Shown here: one piece after another, positions 1 to 6,269 of the stretch
How positions within the stretch are numbered: the first letter of the stretch is position 1
Layout of the letters: every line of letters begins with the position of its first letter
From: Bacteroidales bacterium
GTDB lineage: Bacteria; Bacteroidota; Bacteroidia; Bacteroidales; B39-G9
DNA length: 6,278 nucleotides
Assembly: GCA_023145555.1 (NCBI GenBank)
Contig: JAGLDO010000178.1
Location: 1 to 6,278 of the forward strand
Direction: 5' to 3'
The notes under the pieces: generated by a model
Seen by the model: the letters and a program-made list of their open reading frames with translations, nothing else
What the model was told of the DNA's origin: nothing
Databases searched by the model: none
Made by a program: the position numbers and the translations under genes

Positions 1-70
1 CAAACATGTCAGGTCTTTTCGGAGTGGATTCAATATTTGTTCTTTAATAAATTTTAATTCTGATAAATAA
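1..70. other. Unassigned left-edge sequence, possible gene tail or repeat remnant
   Basis: The first 30 bases are about 43% G+C, clearly higher than the very AT-rich bases that follow up to lpdA. All three forward frames run in from the window edge and stop at 55-57, 68-70 and 45-47, giving tails of 18, 22 and 14 residues. None is recognisable as a known C-terminus. It could be the 3' end of an upstream gene or the end of a dispersed intergenic repeat; the TGTCAGGT string near its start resembles half of CTGTCAGG-type inverted repeats that I recall from Bacteroidota intergenic regions. The window does not let me choose between these. Confidence 0.25.
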
Positions 71-125
71 AATATATTTTCACACCGAAAGTTATAATTA
101 TCTTAATACTAAAATACGTAAATAT

Positions 126-1517
126 ATGAATTACGATTTAATAATAATAGGTAGTGGCCCGGGTGGCTATGTTGCAGCTATCAGAGCTTCGCAACTTGGT
201 ATGAAAGTTGGTGTTGTAGAACGTGCAGAATTAGGTGGTATTTGTTTAAATTGGGGATGTATTCCAACAAAATCATTATTAAAAAGTGCTCAAGTTTTTC
301 AGTATATTCAACATGCTGAAAATTACGGGATAGATATTGTCGGTGAAGCAAAACCTGACTTTACAAAAATAGTTGAACGTAGCCGTCAGGTTGCCGAAGG
401 AATGAGTAAAGGAATACAATATCTTTTTAAAAAGAATAATGTTGAGCATATAAAAGGATTTGGTAAATTAGTTGACAACAAATCGGTTGAAGTTACTGAT
501 GACGAAGGCAATAAAACAGTTTATGCAAGCAATAACATTATTATAGCAACAGGAGCTCGTTCAAGAGAATTGCCAAATTTAAAACAAGACGGCAAAAAAA
601 TTATTGGTTATCGTGAAGCGTTAACATTAAAGAAACAACCGGAGTCTATGATTGTTGTTGGTTCAGGTGCAATTGGCACTGAACTTGCGTTTTTTTATAA
701 TTCAATTGGCACGAAAGTTACTTTAGTTGAATTTTTACCTAATGTTGTTCCTGTTGAAGATGAAGATGTTTCAAAACAGTTGGGACGATCTCTTAAAAAA
801 GCAAAAATTAAAGTAATGGTGAAATCAACAGTTGAGTCTGTTGATGTGAGTGGTGATAAATGTAAAGTTACTATTAAAACACCTAAAGGTGAGGAAATTC
901 ATGAAGCAGACATAGTATTGTCAGCTGTTGGAATAAGTCCAAATCTGCAAGGTATTGGTATTGAAGATTTAGGTGTTGAATTAGAAAAAGGCAAAATAAA
1001 AGTTGATGATTTTTATAGAACTAATGTTGATGGTGTTTATGCTATTGGCGATATTGTTCATGGACCTGCATTAGCACATGTTGCTTCAGCCGAAGGAATT
1101 GTTTGTGTAGAGAAAATTGCAGGTAAAAATCCCGAACCGGTTGATTATTCAAACATTCCGGGATGTACTTATACCTCTCCGGAAGTAGCATCAATTGGGT
1201 TAACCGAGAAAGCTGCACTTGAAGCAGGTAATGAACTCAAAATTGGCAAATTCCCGTTTACCGCATCAGGAAAGGCAAGTTCTGCAGGCGAAAGAGATGG
1301 TTTTGTTAAATTAATTTTTGATGCAAAAACAGACTTGTTGCTTGGTGCTCATCTTATTGGTGCTAATGTGACAGAGATGATTGAAGAATTAGCTATTGCC
1401 CGAAAAATGAAAGCTACATCTAAAGATATTTTAGATACAATTCATCCGCATCCTACTATGTCAGAATCTATAAAAGATGCTGCCGAAGATGCAAATGATG
1501 AGGCTATTCATCTTTAG
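126..1517 (+). CDS. lpdA: Dihydrolipoyl dehydrogenase (E3 component)
   Basis: This cytoplasmic FAD flavoenzyme reoxidises dihydrolipoyl groups to lipoyl with NAD+ as acceptor. It is the shared E3 subunit of the 2-oxoacid dehydrogenase complexes and the glycine cleavage system. The 463 residues match the usual family length. An FAD Rossmann motif GSGPGG lies at 9-14. The redox disulphide is C40/C45 in GICLNWGCIPTK, a variant of the more familiar GTCLNVGCIPSK. ATG at 141-143 and YAIGD at 305-309 contribute to FAD binding. The NAD Rossmann motif GSGAIG is at 179-184, with E202 ending the second strand. The C-terminal dimerisation domain carries the catalytic dyad H442-E447 in HPTMSE. The ATG at 126 places the FAD fold at the N-terminus as expected. 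There is no Shine-Dalgarno, only an AT-rich leader; TATATTTT at 73-80 is a weak -7 candidate. No E1 or E2 gene is in view, so which complex it serves is unknown. A terminator follows, suggesting a single-gene transcript or the end of one. Confidence 0.97.
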   Translation: MNYDLIIIGSGPGGYVAAIRASQLGMKVGVVERAELGGICLNWGCIPTKSLLKSAQVFQYIQHAENYGIDIVGEAKPDFTKIVERSRQVAEGMSKGIQYLFKKNNVEHIKGFGKLVDNKSVEVTDDEGNKTVYASNNIIIATGARSRELPNLKQDGKKIIGYREALTLKKQPESMIVVGSGAIGTELAFFYNSIGTKVTLVEFLPNVVPVEDEDVSKQLGRSLKKAKIKVMVKSTVESVDVSGDKCKVTIKTPKGEEIHEADIVLSAVGISPNLQGIGIEDLGVELEKGKIKVDDFYRTNVDGVYAIGDIVHGPALAHVASAEGIVCVEKIAGKNPEPVDYSNIPGCTYTSPEVASIGLTEKAALEAGNELKIGKFPFTASGKASSAGERDGFVKLIFDAKTDLLLGAHLIGANVTEMIEELAIARKMKATSKDILDTIHPHPTMSESIKDAAEDANDEAIHL

Positions 1518-1537
1518 AAATAAATTATATTATTGAT

Positions 1538-1566
1538 AGGCGTAGCTTTTGGTTGCGCCTTTTTTT
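1538..1566 (+). terminator. Rho-independent terminator of lpdA
   Basis: AGGCGTAGC (1538-1546) pairs with GTTGCGCCT (1552-1560) through nine base pairs, two of them G-U, around a five-base TTTTG loop. An unbroken T run continues to 1566. It lies 20 nt after the lpdA stop codon and is the most G+C-rich point of the intergenic region. This is the classic architecture of an intrinsic terminator and separates lpdA from the rlmF transcript. Confidence 0.9.
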
Positions 1567-1601
1567 GTTTATAAATTTTATATTTAAGTAATAAAAATTG
1601 T

Positions 1602-1609
1602 TACATTTG
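1602..1609 (+). promoter_or_regulatory. Candidate Bacteroidota -7 box (TACATTTG) for rlmF-ygbA
   Basis: TACATTTG is an exact match to the Bacteroidota primary-sigma -7 consensus TAnnTTTG. It sits between the lpdA terminator and rlmF, which makes it well placed. The expected -33 TTG-type element is poor: only TTTA at 1577-1580, with a 21-bp spacer. Transcription would start near 1615, giving a leader of about 35 nt. Just downstream is a 14-bp perfect A/T palindrome (1616-1629), which may be chance in such AT-rich DNA. Confidence 0.5.
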
Positions 1610-1651
1610 AATGAATAATAATATTATTAATAAAAAAATTAGTAAATTTTT

Positions 1652-2617
1652 ATGCTTGATAAAAAGAAAAATCATCCAAAAGAGAAATATAAATTACATC
1701 CACGGAATAAGCATCGGGAGCAATATGATTTTAAACTGCTCATTAATAGTTGTCCTGAATTAGCTCAGTTTGTTAAGTTAAATAATTATAACGACAAATC
1801 AATAGATTTTCATAATCAAGAGGCAGTGAAAATGTTAAATAAAGCTTTGTTGAAACACTATTATGACATTGATTATTGGGATATACCCCCAAATTATTTG
1901 TGTCCTCCAATTCCGGGAAGAGCAGATTATATTCATTATATTGCTGAATTTTTGAGTAGTAAGAATAATGGGAAAATACCAACAAGCGAAAAGATAAAAT
2001 GTTTAGACATTGGCGTAGGAGCAAATTGTGTTTATCCAATAATTGGGAATAAAGAATATGCATGGTCATTTATAGGTGCTGATATTGATACTGTTTCCAT
2101 TGCATCAGCAAACAAAATAATTAAATTTAATCAATCTCTAAAAGGAAAAATTGAACTTAGACTGCAATCTAACCGAACTAATGTTTTTTGCGGAATTATT
2201 AAAGATTATGAACGATTTGATTTGTCAATCTGTAATCCGCCTTTTCATGCTTCTTTAGAAGATGCTCAATCAGGAACTCTTCGTAAATTAAGTAATTTAA
2301 AGCATAAAAAAGTTAGGAAGACAAGTTTAAATTTCGGAGGTCAAAGTAATGAATTATGGTGCGAAGGTGGAGAAGTGAGATTTGTAAGAAATATGATTTT
2401 TCAAAGCAAGAAATTTTCAAATTCCTGTTTCTGTTTCTCTACATTGATTTCAAAACAATCAAATCTTAAGGAAGTTTATAAGGCACTAAAAAAAGTTGAA
2501 GCTTTTGAAGTAAAAACAATTCCAATGGGACAGGGAAATAAAATAAGTCGCATTGTGGTTTGGACATTTCTCAATAAAGAACAACAACAAAAATGGGTAA
2601 ATACAAGGTGGAAATAA
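1652..2617 (+). CDS. rlmF: 23S rRNA (adenine(1618)-N(6))-methyltransferase
   Basis: RlmF transfers a methyl group from S-adenosylmethionine to N6 of A1618 (E. coli numbering) in 23S rRNA, acting in the cytoplasm during ribosome assembly. The 321-residue protein is collinear with E. coli RlmF (about 308 aa). An N-terminal LHPRNKHREQYDF block lies at 15-27 and the WDIPPNYLCPPIPGRADYIH region at 76-95. The SAM-binding motif DIGVGAN is at 119-125, the methyltransferase NPPF motif for adenine N6 is at 195-198, and NFGGQSNELWCEGGEV is at 227-242. The C-terminus ends in a WTF-x-N segment as in the family. The chosen ATG gives a short Lys-rich extension before LHPRN. No Shine-Dalgarno is present. The final 25 nt overlap the next gene, implying co-transcription. 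No frame break or missing motif is seen. Confidence 0.96.
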   Translation: MLDKKKNHPKEKYKLHPRNKHREQYDFKLLINSCPELAQFVKLNNYNDKSIDFHNQEAVKMLNKALLKHYYDIDYWDIPPNYLCPPIPGRADYIHYIAEFLSSKNNGKIPTSEKIKCLDIGVGANCVYPIIGNKEYAWSFIGADIDTVSIASANKIIKFNQSLKGKIELRLQSNRTNVFCGIIKDYERFDLSICNPPFHASLEDAQSGTLRKLSNLKHKKVRKTSLNFGGQSNELWCEGGEVRFVRNMIFQSKKFSNSCFCFSTLISKQSNLKEVYKALKKVEAFEVKTIPMGQGNKISRIVVWTFLNKEQQQKWVNTRWK

Positions 2618-2937
2618 ATAAAGAAATAATTGATAAACGAAAAGAATGGGAAAAAGAGACTATCTACAAGATGATTCATCTGTATTGCATGAAAAATCAC
2701 GATAAAGACAAACAATTATGTGATGAATGTGTTGAATTGTATAATTATTCCGCATCCCGTATTGATAATTGTGTGCATAAAAAAAGAAAACCTGTTTGCT
2801 CAAAATGTAAAGTTCATTGTTTCAGAAATGAATATAGGAACAAAATTAGAACAGTAATGAGATGGTCAGGACCACGAATGATTTATTATTATCCTTTGAG
2901 AGCGTTTAAATATCTATACTATAAAATGAAATATTAA
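2593..2937 (+). CDS. ygbA: YgbA-family small Cys-rich protein (nitrous oxide-stimulated promoter family)
   Basis: The 114-residue basic, soluble-looking protein matches what I know of the YgbA_NO family. Diagnostic blocks are EKETIYKMIHLYC (20-32), LCDECVELYNY (42-52), KPVCSKCKVHCF (66-77) and VMRWSGPRMIYYYPL (88-102). Seven cysteines (32, 43, 46, 60, 69, 72, 76) plus H36 and H75 suggest a metal or Fe-S site; that is inference. The E. coli homologue belongs to the NsrR nitric-oxide regulon and is linked to nitrosative stress; its biochemical role is not settled to my knowledge. The ATG at 2593 lies inside the last codons of rlmF in another frame. The next in-frame ATG (2671) would cut into the conserved EKETIYKMI block, so the overlapping start is preferred. 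There is no signal peptide or membrane segment. Translation is probably coupled to rlmF. The gene name rests on family resemblance only. Confidence 0.85.
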   Translation: MGKYKVEINKEIIDKRKEWEKETIYKMIHLYCMKNHDKDKQLCDECVELYNYSASRIDNCVHKKRKPVCSKCKVHCFRNEYRNKIRTVMRWSGPRMIYYYPLRAFKYLYYKMKY

Positions 2938-2976
2938 TAGTACACTATATAAGTTAAACTTAATAAACTTTCAACT

Positions 2977-3960
2977 TTACAAACTAATATACACTTCAAG
3001 AAGTTTAGTCTGCTCATAAGGCATTAGCAAAATATTTTCAAGAACAGCAGGTAAAAGAACTGTTTCGCCTTTTGAAATTTTTATTTCGTTGTTATCATTA
3101 TATCTAATTGAATAAGAACCTTCTAAACACATGTAGATTATAAAAGAATCTAATAAATTGTAGTCTTTTTCAATTTCTTTATCAAACTCAAGAATATTTG
3201 TCGTAAAATATTGACAATTGATTAAGTTCGAACTTTCATTAAATTTTTTTGTATATTTTGTTTTATAATCATTATGATGAGAAAAGTCTAAAGCATCAAC
3301 AGCAAGTTCTGTATGTAATTCACGTGATTTTCCATTAGCATCTTTTCTGTTCCAATCAAAAATTCGGTAAGTAACATCAGACGTTTGTTGTATTTCTGCT
3401 AAAAGAATGCCTTTGCCTGTTGCATGAACTCTGCCGGCAGGAATAAAAAATACATCATTGGTACTTACATCTTCAAAATTTAATATTTCAGTTAAAGTGT
3501 TGTTTTTTAAATGATTTACGTATATATTTTTATTAATCTCTTTATTGAAGCCCGAAATTAGCTGAGCATCTTTTTCAGCATTAATAATATACCACATTTC
3601 TGTTTTCCCATTAGCATTATGCCTTTCTTCGGCAAGCTCATCATTTGGGTGAACCTGAACAGATAAATTATCGTTAGCGTCAATAAATTTTATGAGAAGA
3701 GGAAATTCATCTCCAAATTTTTCATAAACGGCATCGCCAACAATATCTCCCATATAAACTTCAATAATCTCTTGAAGATTATTATTTTTTAGAAAACCAT
3801 TTTCAACAACTGAAATATTTTCATGAACACCTGATACCTCCCAACTTTCGCCACAGTTATCTATGTTAGATATATTTTTATTTAAAAATGTTTTAATTTT
3901 TGTGCCACCCCAAATTTTTTCTTTTAAAATAGGTTTAAATTTTAATGGATATAAGTTCAT
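2977..3960 (-). CDS. manA: Mannose-6-phosphate isomerase, class I (short form)
   Basis: This zinc-dependent cytoplasmic enzyme interconverts mannose 6-phosphate and fructose 6-phosphate, linking glycolysis to GDP-mannose synthesis or allowing mannose use. The 327 residues match the short Bacillus-type class I enzymes rather than the E. coli form of about 390. The N-terminus has FKPILKEKIWGGTKI (8-22) and GESWEVSG (37-44). Zinc ligands are visible as Q102 and H104 in QVHPND, E121 in KTEMWYI and H179 in PAGRVHA. R199 in TYRIFDWNR corresponds to the catalytic arginine region. The remaining C-terminal part is a smaller cupin-like domain ending in LLEVYISL. The ATG at 3960 gives the usual short N-terminus. 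It is convergent with ygbA (39 nt between stops) and divergent from udk, so it is probably monocistronic. No clear promoter or terminator was found for it. Confidence 0.95.
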   Translation of the reverse strand: MNLYPLKFKPILKEKIWGGTKIKTFLNKNISNIDNCGESWEVSGVHENISVVENGFLKNNNLQEIIEVYMGDIVGDAVYEKFGDEFPLLIKFIDANDNLSVQVHPNDELAEERHNANGKTEMWYIINAEKDAQLISGFNKEINKNIYVNHLKNNTLTEILNFEDVSTNDVFFIPAGRVHATGKGILLAEIQQTSDVTYRIFDWNRKDANGKSRELHTELAVDALDFSHHNDYKTKYTKKFNESSNLINCQYFTTNILEFDKEIEKDYNLLDSFIIYMCLEGSYSIRYNDNNEIKISKGETVLLPAVLENILLMPYEQTKLLEVYISL

Positions 3961-4035
3961 CTTATTATTTTAATTTTAATAAAAAAAGATTATTTTTAAA
4001 AAATTTTAGAACGTAAAAATACAAAAAAATAGCAT
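3961..4035. promoter_or_regulatory. Divergent manA/udk intergenic region
   Basis: These 75 bp separate the start codons of manA (minus) and udk (plus) and must carry promoter and leader for both unless transcription comes from elsewhere. The sequence is almost entirely A and T, with A and T runs. I find no exact TAnnTTTG box and no Shine-Dalgarno on either strand, so I do not place individual promoters. The assignment rests on gene arrangement alone. Confidence 0.45.
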
Positions 4036-4656
4036 ATGTTAATAATTGGTATTGCAGGAGGAACAGGTTCCGGAAAAACTACAGTAGTAAAAAAGATTGT
4101 TGATAGCTTACCTAATGGAGAAGTAGCAGTGTTATCACAAGATTCGTATTATCGTGATAATAGTGATATGCCTTTAGAAGAAAGACAAAAAATTAATTTT
4201 GACCATCCAAAAGCACTAGAATTTGGATTATTAATTAATCATCTTAAAAAGTTGAAAGAAGGAATTTCTGTTGAAGAACCAATATATTCTTATTTAACTT
4301 GCACTCGCTCGCATGAAACAGTGACCGTTTTTCCTAAAAAAATTATTATTGTTGAGGGTATATTAATTTTAACTAACAAAGAGCTTCGTGATTTATTTGA
4401 TATTAAAGTTTTTGTTCACGCCGATCCTGACGATAGACTTTTAAGAGTAATAAAACGCGACACTATTGAAAGAGGTCGTTCTGTTGATGTTGTTCTTGAC
4501 CGTTATCATAACTCAGTTAAACCAATGCACGAGGAATTTATTGAGCCTTCTAAAACTTATGCAGATTTAATTTTGCCACAAGGGGGAAATAATTTGGTTG
4601 CTATAAATATTTTGACTTCAATTATTAAAATGGATCTTGAAAAGCAAGTAAAATGA
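4036..4656 (+). CDS. udk: Uridine kinase (uridine/cytidine kinase family)
   Basis: Udk phosphorylates uridine, and usually cytidine, to the 5'-monophosphate with ATP or GTP in the cytosolic pyrimidine salvage pathway. The 206 residues fit the family. The Walker A P-loop GGTGSGKT is at 8-15. The QDSYY block (35-39) holds the catalytic Asp36. NFDHPKALE is at 54-62, the nucleoside-binding PIYSYLTCTR at 82-91, and the strand leading into VEG at 106-108. The lid RDTIERGR spans 141-148 and is followed by the conserved FIEPSKTYADLILPQGG. At the EHTR position of E. coli Udk, His is replaced by Cys89 (codon 4300-4302); this residue contacts the base in characterised homologues. I recall the same TCTR form in other Bacteroidota. 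The ATG at 4036 directly precedes the P-loop strand, as in homologues. No Shine-Dalgarno is present. Confidence 0.96.
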   Translation: MLIIGIAGGTGSGKTTVVKKIVDSLPNGEVAVLSQDSYYRDNSDMPLEERQKINFDHPKALEFGLLINHLKKLKEGISVEEPIYSYLTCTRSHETVTVFPKKIIIVEGILILTNKELRDLFDIKVFVHADPDDRLLRVIKRDTIERGRSVDVVLDRYHNSVKPMHEEFIEPSKTYADLILPQGGNNLVAINILTSIIKMDLEKQVK

Positions 4657-4662
4657 TATTGA

Positions 4663-4670
4663 TAAATTTG
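4663..4670 (+). promoter_or_regulatory. Candidate -7 box (TAAATTTG) upstream of the exonuclease gene
   Basis: TAAATTTG fits the Bacteroidota TAnnTTTG -7 consensus exactly and lies just after the udk stop codon. A TTG at 4637-4639, inside the end of udk, could act as the -33 element, but its 23-bp spacer is longer than usual. A start near 4677 would leave a leader of about 80 nt. In DNA this AT-rich such a match can arise by chance, so readthrough from udk remains an equal alternative. Confidence 0.3.
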
Positions 4671-4745
4671 TTTTTTTATTAATTGTCATAAATCGTAATG
4701 CAGAAAAAGATAAAGAATATTAATTAAAGCAAAAAAATAATTATT

Positions 4746-4750
4746 AAAGG
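4746..4750 (+). promoter_or_regulatory. Shine-Dalgarno-like AAAGG before the exonuclease gene
   Basis: AAAGG ends nine bases before the ATG at 4760, a workable spacing for 16S rRNA pairing. None of the other five starts whose leaders lie inside the window has a comparable purine motif, so this one supports the 4760 start. Confidence 0.4.
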
Positions 4751-4759
4751 TAATTTTAG

Positions 4760-5491
4760 ATGCTTGACAAAATAAACGAAAATAATATTTTGTTTCTTGA
4801 TATTGAGACTGTTCCTCAATGTGAGTACTATGATAATTTAGATGATACAGGAAAAAAATTATGGGACATTAAAGCATCTCATTTATATAATAATGAAGAC
4901 AAATCATCGGCCGAACTATATCAACGCGCTGGAATTTATGCAGAATTTGGTAAAATTGTATGTGTCTCGGTTGGTTTTTTAATCTCAAAATCAGGGAGCA
5001 AACATCTTCGTTTAAAATCATTTTATGGCGACGATGAAAAATTAATTCTAAAAGAATTCATAATTCTGTTAAACAAACATTTTTACCGCAAAGAGCATCT
5101 TTTGTGTGCTCATAATGGTAAAGAATTTGATTTTCCTTATTTGTCGCGTCGTATTTTAATTAATGGATTAAAACTCCCTAAGTTATTAGATATCGCCGGC
5201 AAGAAGCCATGGGAAATAAAGCATCTCGACACTCTTGAATTATGGAAATTTGGAGATTATAAACATTATACTTCTTTAAATTTATTAACCAATATTTTTA
5301 ATATTCCTTCGCCAAAAGATGATATTGATGGGAGTGAGGTAGCCGGTGTTTATTGGGTCGATAAGGATATTAAACGAATTGCTAAATATTGCCAAAAGGA
5401 TGTTGTTGCTCTTGTGCAGCTTTTTTTGCGTTACAAAGGTGAAAATTTAATTTCAGATGAAAACATTGAAACTATTTCTGATTTGAAGTAA
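4760..5491 (+). CDS. Stand-alone 3'-5' exonuclease, PolB-exonuclease-like (DEDDy)
   Basis: The 243-residue protein has the ribonuclease H-like DnaQ fold signature of the family described as predicted 3'-5' exonucleases related to the exonuclease domain of PolB. Exo I is DIET with D14 and E16. Exo II is NGKEFDFPYL with D124. Exo III is YCQKD with Y210 and D214, making it the DEDDy subtype. All four metal-binding acids and the tyrosine are intact, so activity on single-stranded nucleic acid 3' ends is expected. No polymerase, helicase or DNA-binding domain is attached; the protein ends about 30 residues after Exo III. The substrate and cellular role of these stand-alone proteins are not known to me, with repair or RNA trimming both possible. 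It follows udk by 103 nt on the same strand and overlaps the 3' end of the convergent hydrolase gene by 20 bp. Confidence 0.88.
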   Translation: MLDKINENNILFLDIETVPQCEYYDNLDDTGKKLWDIKASHLYNNEDKSSAELYQRAGIYAEFGKIVCVSVGFLISKSGSKHLRLKSFYGDDEKLILKEFIILLNKHFYRKEHLLCAHNGKEFDFPYLSRRILINGLKLPKLLDIAGKKPWEIKHLDTLELWKFGDYKHYTSLNLLTNIFNIPSPKDDIDGSEVAGVYWVDKDIKRIAKYCQKDVVALVQLFLRYKGENLISDENIETISDLK

Positions 5492-6269
5492 AGTCTAAAA
5501 TATTTTGAATAATTAATTTCGGATATTCAATATGCAACCAATGGGTTGCATTTTTTATTGTTATAATTTGAGAATTTTTAAAAGTGTTTTTTATCAAAGC
5601 ATTGTCGCTATCTAGAATGTAATTTGAGTTTTCGGCTTTAATAAATAAACACGGAGAATTATTTGGTGAGTTTTGTTTGTTCTCTATGCCATTCATTATT
5701 TGCTGCAAATTTTCATTTATTGCTTTAATATTTGTTTTCCACAAAAAGTTATTGCTTTTATCTCTATAAATATTTTTAAGTAAAAATTTTTTATAATTAA
5801 TAGGAATATCTGCTTTTGAAAATTCAATTGCAATAGCTTTTCTATTATCAAATTTTCCTATATCAAAGTTCAATAAAGCATTTATAACTTTTTTATGTTC
5901 ATTTAATTTTACATCATCGTCAAAAGTATATGTTTTAGGTGCAACATCGAGAATTATCATTTTTTTTATTCTTTCAGGATAACTAACAGAAAAATTCATT
6001 ACTATTTTACCACCCATTGAATGACCTATAAGAACAGCTTTTTCAATTGAATGAAAATTCATAAATTCCAGCAGGTCGTTTGTCATAATATGGTAGTTGT
6101 GTTCATTGCTGTGTGGCGATTTACCATGATTCCTAATGTCGGGGATAAAAACCTGAAATGATTTTGACAATTCTTTGCCAATATTTACCCAGTTATCAGA
6201 ACATCCATATAAACCATGTAAAATTATTAAGGGATATCCCTCTCCGTATTTTCTATAAAAAAGTTTCAC
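5472..6269 (-). CDS. Alpha/beta hydrolase, YbfF/ABHD11-like esterase
   Basis: This is a 265-residue single-domain alpha/beta hydrolase without signal peptide or membrane segment, hence probably cytoplasmic. HG at 18-19 supplies the oxyanion region, DIRNHGKSPHS is at 44-54, the nucleophile elbow GHSMGG has Ser84 (82-87), ILDVAP is at 106-111, and the catalytic His243 is in ATHWLHIEYP. These blocks follow E. coli YbfF closely, an acyl-CoA/ester hydrolase; the natural substrate here is unknown. The triad acid is not obvious at the usual late position, where the sequence reads KAENSNYI. D108 after the strand following the nucleophile is the likelier acid, as in YbfF. The start codon is GTG at 6267-6269 and gives MKLFYRK, aligning with the YbfF start. 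The frame stays open to the window edge, so a start outside the window cannot be excluded. The Lys/Asn-rich cap (about 115-205) reflects the AT-rich genome. Confidence 0.9.
   Translation of the reverse strand: MKLFYRKYGEGYPLIILHGLYGCSDNWVNIGKELSKSFQVFIPDIRNHGKSPHSNEHNYHIMTNDLLEFMNFHSIEKAVLIGHSMGGKIVMNFSVSYPERIKKMIILDVAPKTYTFDDDVKLNEHKKVINALLNFDIGKFDNRKAIAIEFSKADIPINYKKFLLKNIYRDKSNNFLWKTNIKAINENLQQIMNGIENKQNSPNNSPCLFIKAENSNYILDSDNALIKNTFKNSQIITIKNATHWLHIEYPKLIIQNILDFTSNQK

Noticed and set aside
71..125. Promoter for lpdA (TAAATTTT at 48-55, TATATTTT at 73-80)
   Set aside because: Both miss the final G of TAnnTTTG and have no -33 element at proper spacing; such matches are expected by chance in this composition.
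1598..1618. NsrR- or HcpR-like operator overlapping the rlmF promoter
   Set aside because: Only one half-site-like string (TTGTTAC) and a short CATT/AATG inverted repeat are seen; the second half does not match either consensus well, so no operator is annotated.
1773..2069. 98-residue open frame on the minus strand
   Set aside because: It lies wholly inside the well-supported rlmF gene, antisense to conserved motifs, and its translation shows no recognisable domain.
2476..2715. 79-residue open frame on the minus strand, rich in Phe and hydrophobic residues
   Set aside because: It is antisense to the end of rlmF and the start of the ygbA-like gene. The hydrophobicity comes from reading A-rich Lys codons backwards as Phe, so an apparent membrane protein is an artefact.
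2938..2976. Possible bidirectional terminator between the ygbA-like gene and manA
   Set aside because: Repeated AACTT/AAGTT strings can form only four- or five-base A/T stems with large loops and no following T run on either strand, too weak to call.
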